This document shows positions 26,942 to 37,147 of a stretch of 64,000 bases of DNA, piece by piece. Position 1 is the stretch's first letter, and every line of letters begins with the position of its first letter. The stretch is taken from assembly GCF_000165425.1 (NCBI RefSeq), contig NW_001799211.1, positions 1-64,000 on the forward strand. Reading direction: 5' to 3'. The notes under the pieces were generated by a model. It was given only the letters and a program-made list of their open reading frames with translations, had not been told where the DNA came from and searched no databases. The stretch comes from Paramecium tetraurelia (lineage: Eukaryota; Ciliophora; Oligohymenophorea; Peniculida; Parameciidae). The position numbers and the translations under genes are program-made.

Positions 26942-27635
26942 TCATTATAAAAGTTTACAATATTCATCATTTTCATTTAACTAAATTTAATTAGCAAGAT
27001 ATTATAAGCATTCTTGAAATAGTTATTCTGAAATATTAGTAATTTCTAAAATTTTCCCTTTTGTCAAGGGTTACTTTTCTATTAATTAGAGAATGCAAGA
27101 GGATTGATATTGAATCGATTTAGCTTTGATCAATTCTTATTGTTCTTAATTGTTATCTAATTAAGTTAAATATGAAATTGATTTGCGATATTCATAGGCT
27201 TTAATGCAATCAATCAAATGTAATGTGATAATATTAAAATTTTTGATTAATTCCATGTAAACACACTAAAACACAATTTCTTATTTGAATTATTTAGGAA
27301 TGATGACGCATCTGACATATGAGGGTTATTTAGGATTTTCTTGGATTAGTTTCTATGTTTATAATTTAGATTACATCTAGCCAATAGGGTTATTATTGTG
27401 TTAAGGGAGTAATGACTTAGATATTGCCTGTGCTATCTTCAATCAAAGCTTGGAATTCTTGTATTTCATTGATAATCAACAATTCAACAGAGAAGCCAAC
27501 AATTAAGATGGTGTTAATAGGATGGCCTTCATTAATCACGTAATCCAATTAAGTGTGTAATGTAGATTTCATTCCCTTTTTGATCATGCTGATAGTCATA
27601 GGCTAGATGGTTTAAGAGATGTTGAATCTGTCCAT
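26942..27635 (-). CDS. RPA2: replication protein A 32-kDa subunit-like (RPA2), 223 aa
   Basis: Exons 27375-27635 and 26942-27352 sum to 224 codons; the intron is 22 nt (GTA...TAG). The N-terminus 'QTIQPMTISMI' is followed by an OB fold: 'TILIVGFSVELLIINEIQE', 'ALIEDSTGNIQVITP', then 'YVRCVIIPKQF' and the RPA32-like 'LIKNFNIITLHLIDC'. The C-terminal ~60 residues fit the winged helix found in RPA32 ('LTKGKILEITNISEQLFQEC'). RPA32 binds single-stranded DNA with RPA70 and RPA14 in replication and repair. The length is slightly short of the usual 240-270, with a reduced phospho-tail at the start. Stn1 is a related alternative. Confidence 0.75.
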
Positions 27636-27685
27636 TTGAGAAAATAATAAATTAGAAATAATTGTGTTTTTGTTTGTAATATTGT

Positions 27686-28851
27686 TCAAACTTTGACTTA
27701 TTAGGCAACTATAGTATAAGCTTATGTGATAATTTTGACTTCATTTTCTCTCCTGGCAGATCTCAAATTATAGTTAGACTAGACTATTTCCCTTTCATTT
27801 CTATATTATTAGAGTAAATCTAATGCGATAGGTAAGTCCTTTTATATTTGATTTCTGCTTTTAGTAGATAATGCCTATTTTGATAGTTGATATAACATTA
27901 CATTTTCTTCGTTTCTTCTCTTTAAGTTAACAAGTGTTCTTGAATAATTAGCACTGAGTCTTTCTCTAACTTCAGTGACTTCTTTAAGTGTGACTTCATA
28001 AGATTATGTAACTTTAACAGCATATTCATCAGCACCTGCATTTTCTTGTATTCTTTGGTCTCGAATGTTCTCAAGCAATTGGATAATCCTGGTAACGGTT
28101 GGTACATCGAATCTGATATAGGAGAGAGAGATACTTAGTGGTTACTGAGACAAGAGCTGTAATAGGATGGTTAGGTCCCAATGAATTAGCAAGTTGATCA
28201 ACATATTGTTTGGTGTGTTGTTATGAGAGCACAGTTGTTTTACTCTATTCAGCAAATACAGCCTATTATAGTTTTGCAATCATTTCATTCAATCCATCAA
28301 TTGATTTTATATTGTTTGTTGTTCTTTGCTAGAAATATTGAAGAGATATACTGAAATAGTTTCAATTTCCAATTTGTATTGGTTTCTGATGTCTTCTTCC
28401 TTGGAATTTAAAGTTGATAATTATTTTTCTTATGATTATTGAGTGCCAATTAGTTTACTAATGTCTTCATTTAAATCTGCAATTTATTGATTGAGTCTTT
28501 GCAATTCTTTAGCCAATTTTTCAGTTTAGATTTCCAAGATTTCAATTTCCACATTCAATTATCCAATTTTCTAATGAAATAAATGTGTTGTATATATACT
28601 TTGGCAAATTCTTGATCTTCCACAGTTTGATCTGCAATTAATTGATCTCTGATTCCTTTGATTTCTTTTAAGACTTCTTCAACGTAAGAACTCTATAACA
28701 TTTTGAGTTCAATTAAACCAGCAAGTTGCTTTGAAAATTCGTTTTTAAGTGCCATTTTGTCCATTTGTGCCATCACAACATCAACTTTAGATGACAACGA
28801 AGTCTGGAGAGTCAGAGTAATCAGCATTACTAGAAAAATGACTTATTTCAT
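27686..28851 (-). CDS. trichocyst matrix protein (363 aa)
   Basis: Four exons (28600-28851, 28352-28570, 28135-28328, 27686-28112) sum to 364 codons; introns 29, 23 and 22 nt. The start MKQVIFLVMLITLTLQTSL is a clear signal peptide. Almost everything else is amphipathic helix with heptads ('IEILEIQTEKLAKELQRLNQ'). The total length (~41 kDa) and helical pattern fit the trichocyst matrix protein precursors of Paramecium, which are cleaved into acidic polypeptides, crystallise in secretory granules and expand on Ca2+-triggered exocytosis. The assignment is by overall similarity to that family; a different secreted coiled-coil protein cannot be excluded. Confidence 0.7.
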
Positions 28852-28927
28852 TAAAAACGGTATAATAATAAAAATATAATAGAGTATTTGGCAAATGTAA
28901 ATGTGATCTATGATAGATATAAATAAA

Positions 28928-30685
28928 TCATTTAGATGAAAACAATTTGATTTATCCATCTGCACCCAGAGATGCAAATAGATTATAACTTCCATGATGA
29001 ACCAGATTGTGAATGTTCTCATCATATTTAGATTGATGTCCTTGAAGTTCCTATATGAATTATTATCTTCTTGTATCCCAAACTCTAATTACAATTCAAT
29101 TTATATAATTACTTAATAACATTGCCAGTTGCAATATAGATGTTTGTGTTGCTAAGATTAGTAATAGCTGAAGTAATTGGTTCATTTCCACAAATGATTT
29201 GTGAGATTAATTTTGCTAGTGTATAATTGAATAAAGATACATTATTGAAGATCAAAAATTCTTAATTTTCCATCATCATGTGATGAGATCAAACAGGATT
29301 GTTGAAATTGTGTCAACTAATTAATTTATGCTGATGCATTGTTTTCTTATAAGTATTTAATATTTTGAACATTTCTCCCATTTTCTGTATCAAAAATGGA
29401 CAGAATAGCAGAATTCATGAATCCGGATGCAAAGAGATTTGGGTTATGTTACAACCAGGCTATGGCTGTAGGTGAATCAACAAAATGACCATATTGATTT
29501 TTCTATCCGAATTAGTAGAGTTATTTAGGTTCACTTTGGGAATCTTAAATTGGCCATAATTTGATTAGAGAATCGGCAGCAGAAGACAACAATAAGTTTT
29601 ATTGGGAATTCACCTTTAATTACCAAATTGCATCTTGATGAGCTTGCCAAGTCATTCTGCATTATTAGAATTCTTCTGTTTATCCTAATTAATCACATTC
29701 ATCTGGCAATGGGAAATACCACATCTTAATTGCTCCTTCAGCTCCTGCACTAAAAATAGCATTCTAGATTCCTTTCTGTCTTTATTCAATTCCTGCAATT
29801 GCAAACAAAGGTCCTGTATGATCTCTCAATGTCAAATATGGTTCAATCTAATTCTACTGTTATTAGTAATTTTGATAGTCCCACAATTTCAATTGACAAT
29901 CTTCTGAGACTGTTGCTAAAATAGTCATATTGTTGAAGAAGTAAGCATCACGTACACCATCTAGATGATGTCTCAATGTATTCTATAATTAAACAGGATC
30001 TTTTGAAACTATCTATGGTTGCTCTTCATTAATATTTTATGATTTGCTTCTGCTATGGGTTGGAAATCCGCTGGTACTATTCATGTTAGTGGGACTCTGT
30101 CGACCTGAATTTTAGACAATAGATGTCACATTCTAATTAGGTGTTAACATCACTGATGGTCTGTTTGAGTGTTCTATTTTAGGAGAACTTGGAGGGGAGA
30201 ATATTGATTACAACCCTACTTCTTAGATTATTCTAAGGCATAACAAATATGTGTATACTTTTGTAATAAGGGTCGATAAGGTTTGGCCTTTCTCTTTGGA
30301 ATGGTTTAGTAATTTTGTATTTAACTCTGATTCTCTATGTTCTCCTTGAGTAATTGATTCAAATAATCAGGCACTTATCCGTTCTATTGGTATTTCAATC
30401 TTTCTTATCGCAATGCTACTTCCAGCATTTTACATCTTTTGCCCAAATCAGTTATTACTCTCTCTTGTGCTTTGACTACTCCTTCCAACTCATTAATTTT
30501 CTACTGCATTTGTGATTTCTCCAAGGCCCATTCACAATCCTTGTATTAAACTTGTTTATGCTATTCATGTAAAAATTCCAATACTCCTACCCAATTGTAT
30601 TGTGTCTTGATATATTGATTTAACTTACATTTTATTGAGCATTCTTCTGTATCAAAGTGCTTATCGAAACGGACTCTGATGACAT
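28928..30685 (-). CDS. striatin-like scaffold protein (551 aa)
   Basis: Five exons (30629-30685, 30259-30605, 29241-30232, 29113-29215, 28928-29084) sum to 552 codons; introns 23, 26, 25 and 28 nt. Residues 20-110 match the striatin N-terminal region: 'QYNWVGVLEFLHEQHKQ', 'DCEWALEKSQMQQKINELEG', then 'LGKRCKMLEVALRQERLKY'. A Ser/Pro-rich linker leads to C-terminal WD40 repeats ('LRHHLDGVRDAYFFNN', 'TVSEDCQLKLWDY', 'AGAEGAIKMWYFP'). Striatins bind PP2A and Mob/GCK kinases in STRIPAK complexes through the coiled coil, with the WD40 propeller as a docking surface. A metazoan-type caveolin-binding motif was not sought. Confidence 0.88.
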
Positions 30686-30731
30686 TATTATTATTATTAT
30701 TCAAATTTAAATTATTGCTTTAAATTACAAA

Positions 30732-31028
30732 ATGCTAGTTAATTATTCTGATAGTGAGGATGATTAAAAATAAAATGACAATCCTGTGGTCAACAATATT
30801 CCACCACAAGAATAGATTAAGCCAACCAAACTTATACCAATTGAGCCTTCCATTGTGAAAAAGAGAAAACCAAATCCAAAGGAATGCAAAATACCTGATG
30901 TCTTCTTGAAATCAGATGGAAAGATCGATTAAGAAATAAATTAATAAGTAGGTTAACAATAAAGTTAAGGAAATAAATTCATTCCCAGATAACTATTATG
31001 CAAAAAAAGCAATGTTTCCATTGAATGA
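30732..31028 (+). CDS. small acidic/basic protein with conserved C-terminus (98 aa)
   Basis: ATG 30732 to TGA 31026-31028, intronless. It begins MLVNYSDSEDD, has a basic middle (KKRKPNPKE) and ends 'FIPRQLLCKKSNVSIE'. The acidic 'YSDSDD' start plus a 'F(I/V)P..L' C-terminal box recalls nuclear proteins of the PRCC type, but this is a weak resemblance. It starts 46 bases from the striatin start on the opposite strand, so the two probably share a promoter region. Confidence 0.65.
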
Positions 31029-31055
31029 TAGCATATTTATTAATATTTAATAATA

Positions 31056-32795
31056 ATGAATAAATTAGAAATATTAAATAGTCCTAGATTAACCACTTAA
31101 ACAGAGCATGTGAAAAGATCATTCTATAGCAAAAATGAGAAGAATTAAGAGACTTCCTGGTATCATCCAAGAACTTAAAAAAACGATGGTACATGCAGTC
31201 CATCTAATCTGCAAAATGAGACGATGTTAGAATAGATTAGAAGATTGAAGGACAAGATTAAATTGCAATAGAAGGAGATCGAAAGATTGTCATGCATCAA
31301 CGAATATTTAATATAGGCAAATCAAGCCAAACTCAATATATTATAATCAGAAAGATAGTTTCATTCAAAAAAAGTTACAATTAAATTAGGCCATAATAAG
31401 ACACTGAGTGAAAAGAAGAATTATCTAAATAAATTCTTAGATGATACATCCTAACAAAGTCCAAGTATCAAGCGAAGAATCTATCGGAATCCAACATTGG
31501 CACGTCTACATTTAGAGTAAGAGAGTGAATAATAGAAGAATGAAAAGCAGACTTAAAAGGCATCCACTTTTTATGATACTTTGTAATAGGAGGATTGCTT
31601 TAGAACTAATGCAATTCTAAATATCTAATTGTCTGATGAAGATGCTCTGTAATAATATAAATAAGATGGAACTGTATCCTTAATGAGAGAATTATTAGAT
31701 AACGAAGATTCATTTGGTGATATCATCCAAAACATGTCTGCTTAGAAGTTGTCATTTCTTTATGATAAATTTAAACGAATAATGTCGGATCATCATCAAT
31801 TGTTCATCCTTATATTGAGATTAAAGAAAATCGTTATGGGAGCTCTCCAAATGAACTCATCGATCTTATTAGATGATGCTTTGTAAACAATAATAAATAA
31901 GTGTGTGGATTGTTTGGAATGCGATAGGGCATCATGTTTTATAGTTGATGAAAGCAAGAAGGAATTGTGGACTAAAGTGGCCAAAGGAACATCAACCACT
32001 ATTCGTTTATAAGTAGGTCAAGGTATTGCTGGGTTTGTGGCATAATCCAAAAGTATTTTGAACATAGAAGATGCTTATAGAGATCAGAGATTCAACTCAC
32101 AATAAGATATCAAAAATAATTATAAGACCAAAACATTATTGGTATGTCCAATCATGGAAAATGACAAATGTGTTGGAGTGCTACAATGTGTTAACAAATA
32201 AAGTGGATATTTCACAAAGGATGATGAAGCCTTATTACAAATAATGTGTGAATTCTCAAGGTCTGTTCTCAAAAATGCCATGAATCATGATGCTCAAATG
32301 TTAATTCAAAATAAATTGAGACATCTCATTAAAACTGGTGTATTGCTACAATCCAAATAGAATGAAGTTCACACATTAATTCAATAAGCTGAAGAGAGAT
32401 TGAGATCACTCATGAATGTAGATTTTGGCAAAATAATTTACAACGATATGCAAACCAATAAAGTCATCCACATCAATAAGGAAGGCAAATTAGATGAATG
32501 TGATAACTCACTTGGGATTATGGGCAATTGCATTCAAAGTTAATCCATTTTAGCCATTAGTAATTGCTATATCAACCCTCTTTTCAATCCTAACATTGAC
32601 ATTGAAACAAACATGCCAATTATTTGTATGCCTCTGAAATACAGCAATCAGATCATTGGAGCACTATAGGTTGTCAATGTTAAAGGCATCGGAGGTAGTG
32701 ATTCCAAAGTCAATTCTATAGATCTAGAAATGTTAGAATTATTTTGTCTATAAACTACTTAATGTTTGATATAAATGAGAAGCAATAAAAATTGA
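31056..32795 (+). CDS. tandem GAF-domain protein (579 aa)
   Basis: One uninterrupted frame from ATG 31056 to TGA 32793-32795. Residues 1-230 are low-complexity and coiled ('RLKDKIKLQQKEIERLSCIN'). The first GAF domain covers about residues 270-420: 'CVDCLECDRASCFIVDESKK', 'LQVGQGIAGFVAQSKSILNI', then 'LLVCPIMENDKCVGVLQCVN'. The second, weaker GAF covers about residues 440-570, ending 'MPLKYSNQIIGALQVVNV'. PDE-type GAF domains bind cyclic nucleotides or mediate dimerisation; an 'NKFDE'-like motif is not obvious, and no catalytic domain follows. It is a stand-alone GAF sensor; ligand unknown. It starts 27 bases after the previous stop. Confidence 0.9.
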
Positions 32796-32831
32796 ATATT
32801 TATAAATTATTATCATTTCCAACATACACCC

Positions 32832-34472
32832 ATGGAGAAGTAATTATTGCATAAATACATCTTAATATAGTTAACAAGAACAGCAGATTACATTCTAGGA
32901 TTATATCATAAACTCATTGGGGCAGATTATTCAAAGTGACCTCTTGGCATACTAGAAATGTAATTCTATCATCTCTAAGTAATTAATAATTGCATGAAAT
33001 TAGTTAATTTTCAACTTGGCTTTATTATGAATTGATCTCCACTATCAACTTGAATAGTAATATCTTTAATAGAAATCCAACTCCATAGTATTTATTTTAT
33101 AAATATAAGACTTATATTTCTATGTTCAGAGCTATTCGAGAATGCTAACTAGGAGTTCATCGATTACTTATTTGACCTTGTCGAAGGTTTGAGTGAAGAC
33201 TAGGCAGAAACGAAGCGTGGCTTATTTCGCTACTTAATTAGTGTTGTGGAATAAGACTTTATTGCAGAAACAACGTGTGGGTATTTTTATAAAGTGATGA
33301 ATTCGATCATCTAAAAAAGAGGTGCAGATGTTTGCAACTTTTTGGAAAATGATTAAAGGATAATATCCTCATTTTTAAAGCATGTAGACTAACCTCACAT
33401 CTGCAGAATTATCACAGAATTGATTCTGTTTGCCAATTAACCCTCCAAGATTTTAGACTACTCTTATCTAGCCTAATAAATTTCCGATAGACTATTCAAG
33501 ATAATGGAAAGGAAATCACATCAAATCACAATTGTTGATAATATTTGTGAAATATTTGTAGAAATACTAACAAGAAAATCACAAAATCCAAATTTGGATA
33601 TCCAAAAACTCATATCAATAAAACCAAGTTAGTTATTTTAAATAGCAGTTTAATCAAATTCAGAAGGACCTCATAGTCTCTTAATTCTGCTTTTGGAATA
33701 TGCAAAAAATAACCAACAAGATCATGTGGATTCTTTCATTGATATTTCACATTTGATACCTTTAGAGTTTGAGAAAACCTATTTAACAAATATACAATAA
33801 GATAGATATTTTAATAAACTATTTGGCAGAAAAAATATGAAATTATTATTTCTTACTTCGTAATTGATTTAGTAAAATATATCTTTAACAATTTAGATTA
33901 AATAATAAATCAATTAATTCTAAATTAATAGATAATGGACTTGTCAATGTACTAGTCAACACAATATAAGAATTTCCGATTCACAATCAGCTTCATTTCA
34001 CAGCATTTGAGATATTCGAAAAACTTATAGAGAGCGAGCAAATCGATAACATCTTAGATGTAACTTATCATTTTTATTTAGATGATTGATTCCTTATGCA
34101 ATTTTATTGTCACCTAACTAAATTAAACACAAAACTATGTTGGATATAGAGCATTCTTGAGTAAATTAGCTAATTATTTGATTAATAAACAACATATTCC
34201 TGCGATTCAAAAAGCGTTGAAAAATAACTAATATTGGGAGGGATTTGTTCAAACAAGGTTAAAAGATATCAATTAAGTAGAATTGAATTTCCTTTTTAAT
34301 ATTAATCCAAGATGTAAAATTTTGACATGATTTCTTAGAAACCTCTAGTGAATAATCTGGCAATATACAATAGGATGGGAATTAATAGGGGATATGGGCA
34401 GAAACCTCATCATAAGAATAAATTTCACAAGAAAATTAATACTAGGATGAATAATTAAAATAATAGGAATGA
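32832..34472 (+). CDS. SAPS-domain protein (PP6 regulatory subunit-like), 496 aa
   Basis: Seven exons (32832-32839, 32871-32978, 33004-33087, 33110-33871, 33897-34059, 34082-34313, 34339-34472) sum to 497 codons; introns 31, 25, 22, 25, 22 and 25 nt. The first exon is only 8 nt. The core is all-helical with SAPS-like landmarks: 'FIDYLFDLVEGLSEDQAETK', 'VMNSIIQKRGADVCNFLEN', and 'NGLVNVLVNTIQEFPIHNQL' followed by 'HFTAFEIFEKLIESEQI'. SAPS proteins (yeast SAP, human PP6R) bind the PP6/Sit4 catalytic subunit. The C-terminus ('QTSSEQSGNIQQDGN') is disordered. The canonical 'LL..ED.TLEELL' N-terminal motif is poorly visible, so the first two exons are less sure. Confidence 0.8.
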
Positions 34473-34508
34473 CCAATCACATATATATCTATCTTAATTA
34501 TTTATATT

Positions 34509-36273
34509 TCAAAATTAATCATCTAAATATTGCTTATACTATTCTTTAGTTAAACCAATATCTTTTGAAATCAGATCTTTGAAGGCATTATAATTAGGTG
34601 GTTGAGGGCCTAATAAGGATTAAATGTTGTAATATCCCTTTAATAGTTTCGAAGTGATAAACATAAACTTTAGATGTGTTTCTCCATAGGTTTTAATCTG
34701 TTCGTAATCAAAACATTTAGGTATGAATTAGTTTTTTAATACTCTACAATATTCTTGAATATAAAATATTCTATCCAACTTAGCCTCTATTTTAAATTCT
34801 ATATCGCATTTGTTAGCCTATTGATACTTTTATATATATTCAATTATTTATTCTATAGTTATGGTTTGTTCAAATTGCATAATAGCCAGATTCAAACATA
34901 AATCGCAATAATTTCTGTATATCGGAATCACAATTTAACTTTCACAACTATTTTAAATAATTTAAATATATTACCATTTTTCAATGAACAACAGTCTATA
35001 TTATTAAATCCAATCTTGCACACTCTTTTAAGGTAGGATCATTACTATCTTTGGAGGATTAAATGTGATAGAAGCCATCTTGACAGGAAGCATAATAGCG
35101 CTATCTCTATTGTACATAGTTCCAAGTCTTAATCCATACCATGAACTGAGCGACGGGAAATCAATTCTTTCGACAGGAGAATAAGTAATCATTCTTTCGA
35201 TCAATTAGCAAGTACTTGGAGATATATTAAACTGAGGAGGGATCTTAAAAGGAGTAATCTTTAATCTTTAAATAAAGTCATTAATCCCAGACATTGATAA
35301 TTCAAAAGGATATGTACCAGTTAAAAGATGATAAAATAGAATTCCAAACTATTAAATTATATATTATCTATACTGAATAAATATCGACTTTGTGTAGCAA
35401 CTTTACTTTTTTCTCTTTGTCATCAAATGTTCCTTTGAATGGAGCATTCTAAAAATTAGTTAATATTTTAACCTATTGCATAGTACCCTATTGCATAATG
35501 CTGCCTTGCATCATGTTGCCTTGCATCATGTTACCTTGCATCATGTTGCCTTGCATAGTGCTGCCTTGTAGGGGTGAAGGATTAGTTGAAAATCTTGGTT
35601 GATTTCCTTGAATATACAATATATCAGCTAAATAACAATGAAATTTAATCATACATGGGGAGTATTCATAGTTTCCTTATAATTCAGGTGCTTTAAATAC
35701 AGGTGTTCCATTCTTTGTGATATTTAACAAATTCTAATCTGATTAATAAATCTTGCCGACTCCGAAATCAGCAATCTAAAGATACTTTTGATCATTACTT
35801 TGTATTTTCCTTATGAAGTCAATATATTGGCTGGTTTTATATCTCTATGGATGACCTGACTTTGATAAAGTACTCTATATCCATTAAATAATTGTTTCAT
35901 TATTTCAATGGCCTCTTGTTCTGTATATCTCCGTTGTTAACCTCTACTTTTAATTTCCTTTTCTAAGTCTGAATCACATTTTTCCATGATTATAACAAAG
36001 AATCCTTTATCTGGAACGAAGTTACTATAATACACATTAACTATATTCTCATTTTGCTTGTTTTTCATAAAATTCAGAATATCTAACTCTTTCTAGACAT
36101 TTTAAGAATTTCCGTTCACAATCTAAATATTAATTCATAAATCATACTTTAGCACAATACTATTTAGTATCATTTTTTCTGTTTGCAGCAAAGACTTTAC
36201 CACATGCTCCTTAACCCAGCAAGGCACAAAAATCGATATAAAAGTCCTCAATATATGCAATCTATTCGTTCAT
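34509..36273 (-). CDS. Ser/Thr protein kinase with internal Met-Gln-Gly repeat (~563 aa)
   Basis: Exons 36148-36273, 35799-36122, 35374-35775 and 34509-35348 sum to 564 codons; introns 25, 23 and 25 nt. Landmarks are the Gly loop 'LGQGACGKVF', Lys in 'YCAKI', 'VIHRDIKPANIL', 'IADFGVGKIY' and 'GTPVFKAPEL', so catalytic residues are present. Between the activation segment and helix F ('FGILFYHLLTGTYPFEL') lies an insertion with the QGNMM repeat and 'FQNAPFKGTFDDKEKK'. Beyond the kinase domain the 330-codon C-terminal exon is open but two frames look coding near 35.05-35.2 kb, so small extra introns may exist. Family resembles ciliate ULK/NEK-like single-domain kinases; substrate unknown. Confidence 0.8.
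35476..35565 (-). repeat. six 15-nt tandem repeats inside the kinase gene
   Basis: Six units of the type TTGCATCATGTTGCC (plus-strand sense) run without gaps. On the coding strand each gives five residues, consensus Q-G-N-M-M, with outer units diverged (G-S-I-M-Q, G-T-M-Q-Q). Length is a multiple of three, so copy-number change would not alter the reading frame. It lies in the insertion after the kinase activation segment. Confidence 0.95.
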
Positions 36274-37147
36274 AATGCTTATTTCTATTAATTAATTAAT
36301 TTTAATCAAAATTCATTCCAACTTATAAATTACTAGGTTTTGATGATATATTTAGATATTATTTGACTAACTTTCATTTCATTTGATTTCCTTATTTAAT
36401 TTAATCAACTCCCTTCTTATTTAGTGTTTCTAAGAAAACTAGTTTGAGATTTTTCTAATTTTTAATGAAATATAAACGAAAATCAATTCATTTTATTCTT
36501 AAAATCCTCTTATCATTATACATATATTAACCCTTAAGCAATCCTCAAAAAAACAATCTTATATTCTATTAAAACAACCATCCTTAATTCAAGAATTGAT
36601 AACCCATTTATATCTATAAATATTTAATAAAAGATAGCAAAATGCATCATCAGATTTAAAATAATATATAATATTTAAGATCTGATTTAATTTATTTTTT
36701 TGTATTTAATTATTTAAAGGATAGTTAAAATTAAAATAAGTTCGATGAATTTTTTTAAAATTCTATTATTACCACATAACAATATTTTGACTTTTTTAAT
36801 TACAAAAAGAATAAACTCTAATTATTTTTATCAAATCATTAAAGTTACTTTGTCTGGCCTTAATGGAATATCTCTTCTATAAGTTTTAGAAATTTATTCA
36901 AGAAATATCATTATTTTCAGAAATTGTTGTTTAGATTGATTCTTGTTTTCTCAATTTTCCTAAAAGTTTCACCTTTAAGATTTAGGAATAATTTATTTAT
37001 TTTTACAAATATTAACAAGAGTAGTTTTATGTTTTTAATGGTTATTATATTTAATAGCAGTGAATTTTATTTATTAAACATTGTAAATCTATTAAACTAA
37101 ATTGTAATAAAAAACACAAAATTTATCATAATAACTCAGTAGATTTA
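36274..37147. other. 0.9-kb A+T-rich spacer
   Basis: Very A+T-rich with many short homopolymers and no coding-like frame. It separates the kinase start (36273) from the stop of the histidine-kinase gene (37148) and must hold the kinase promoter. Confidence 0.5.
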
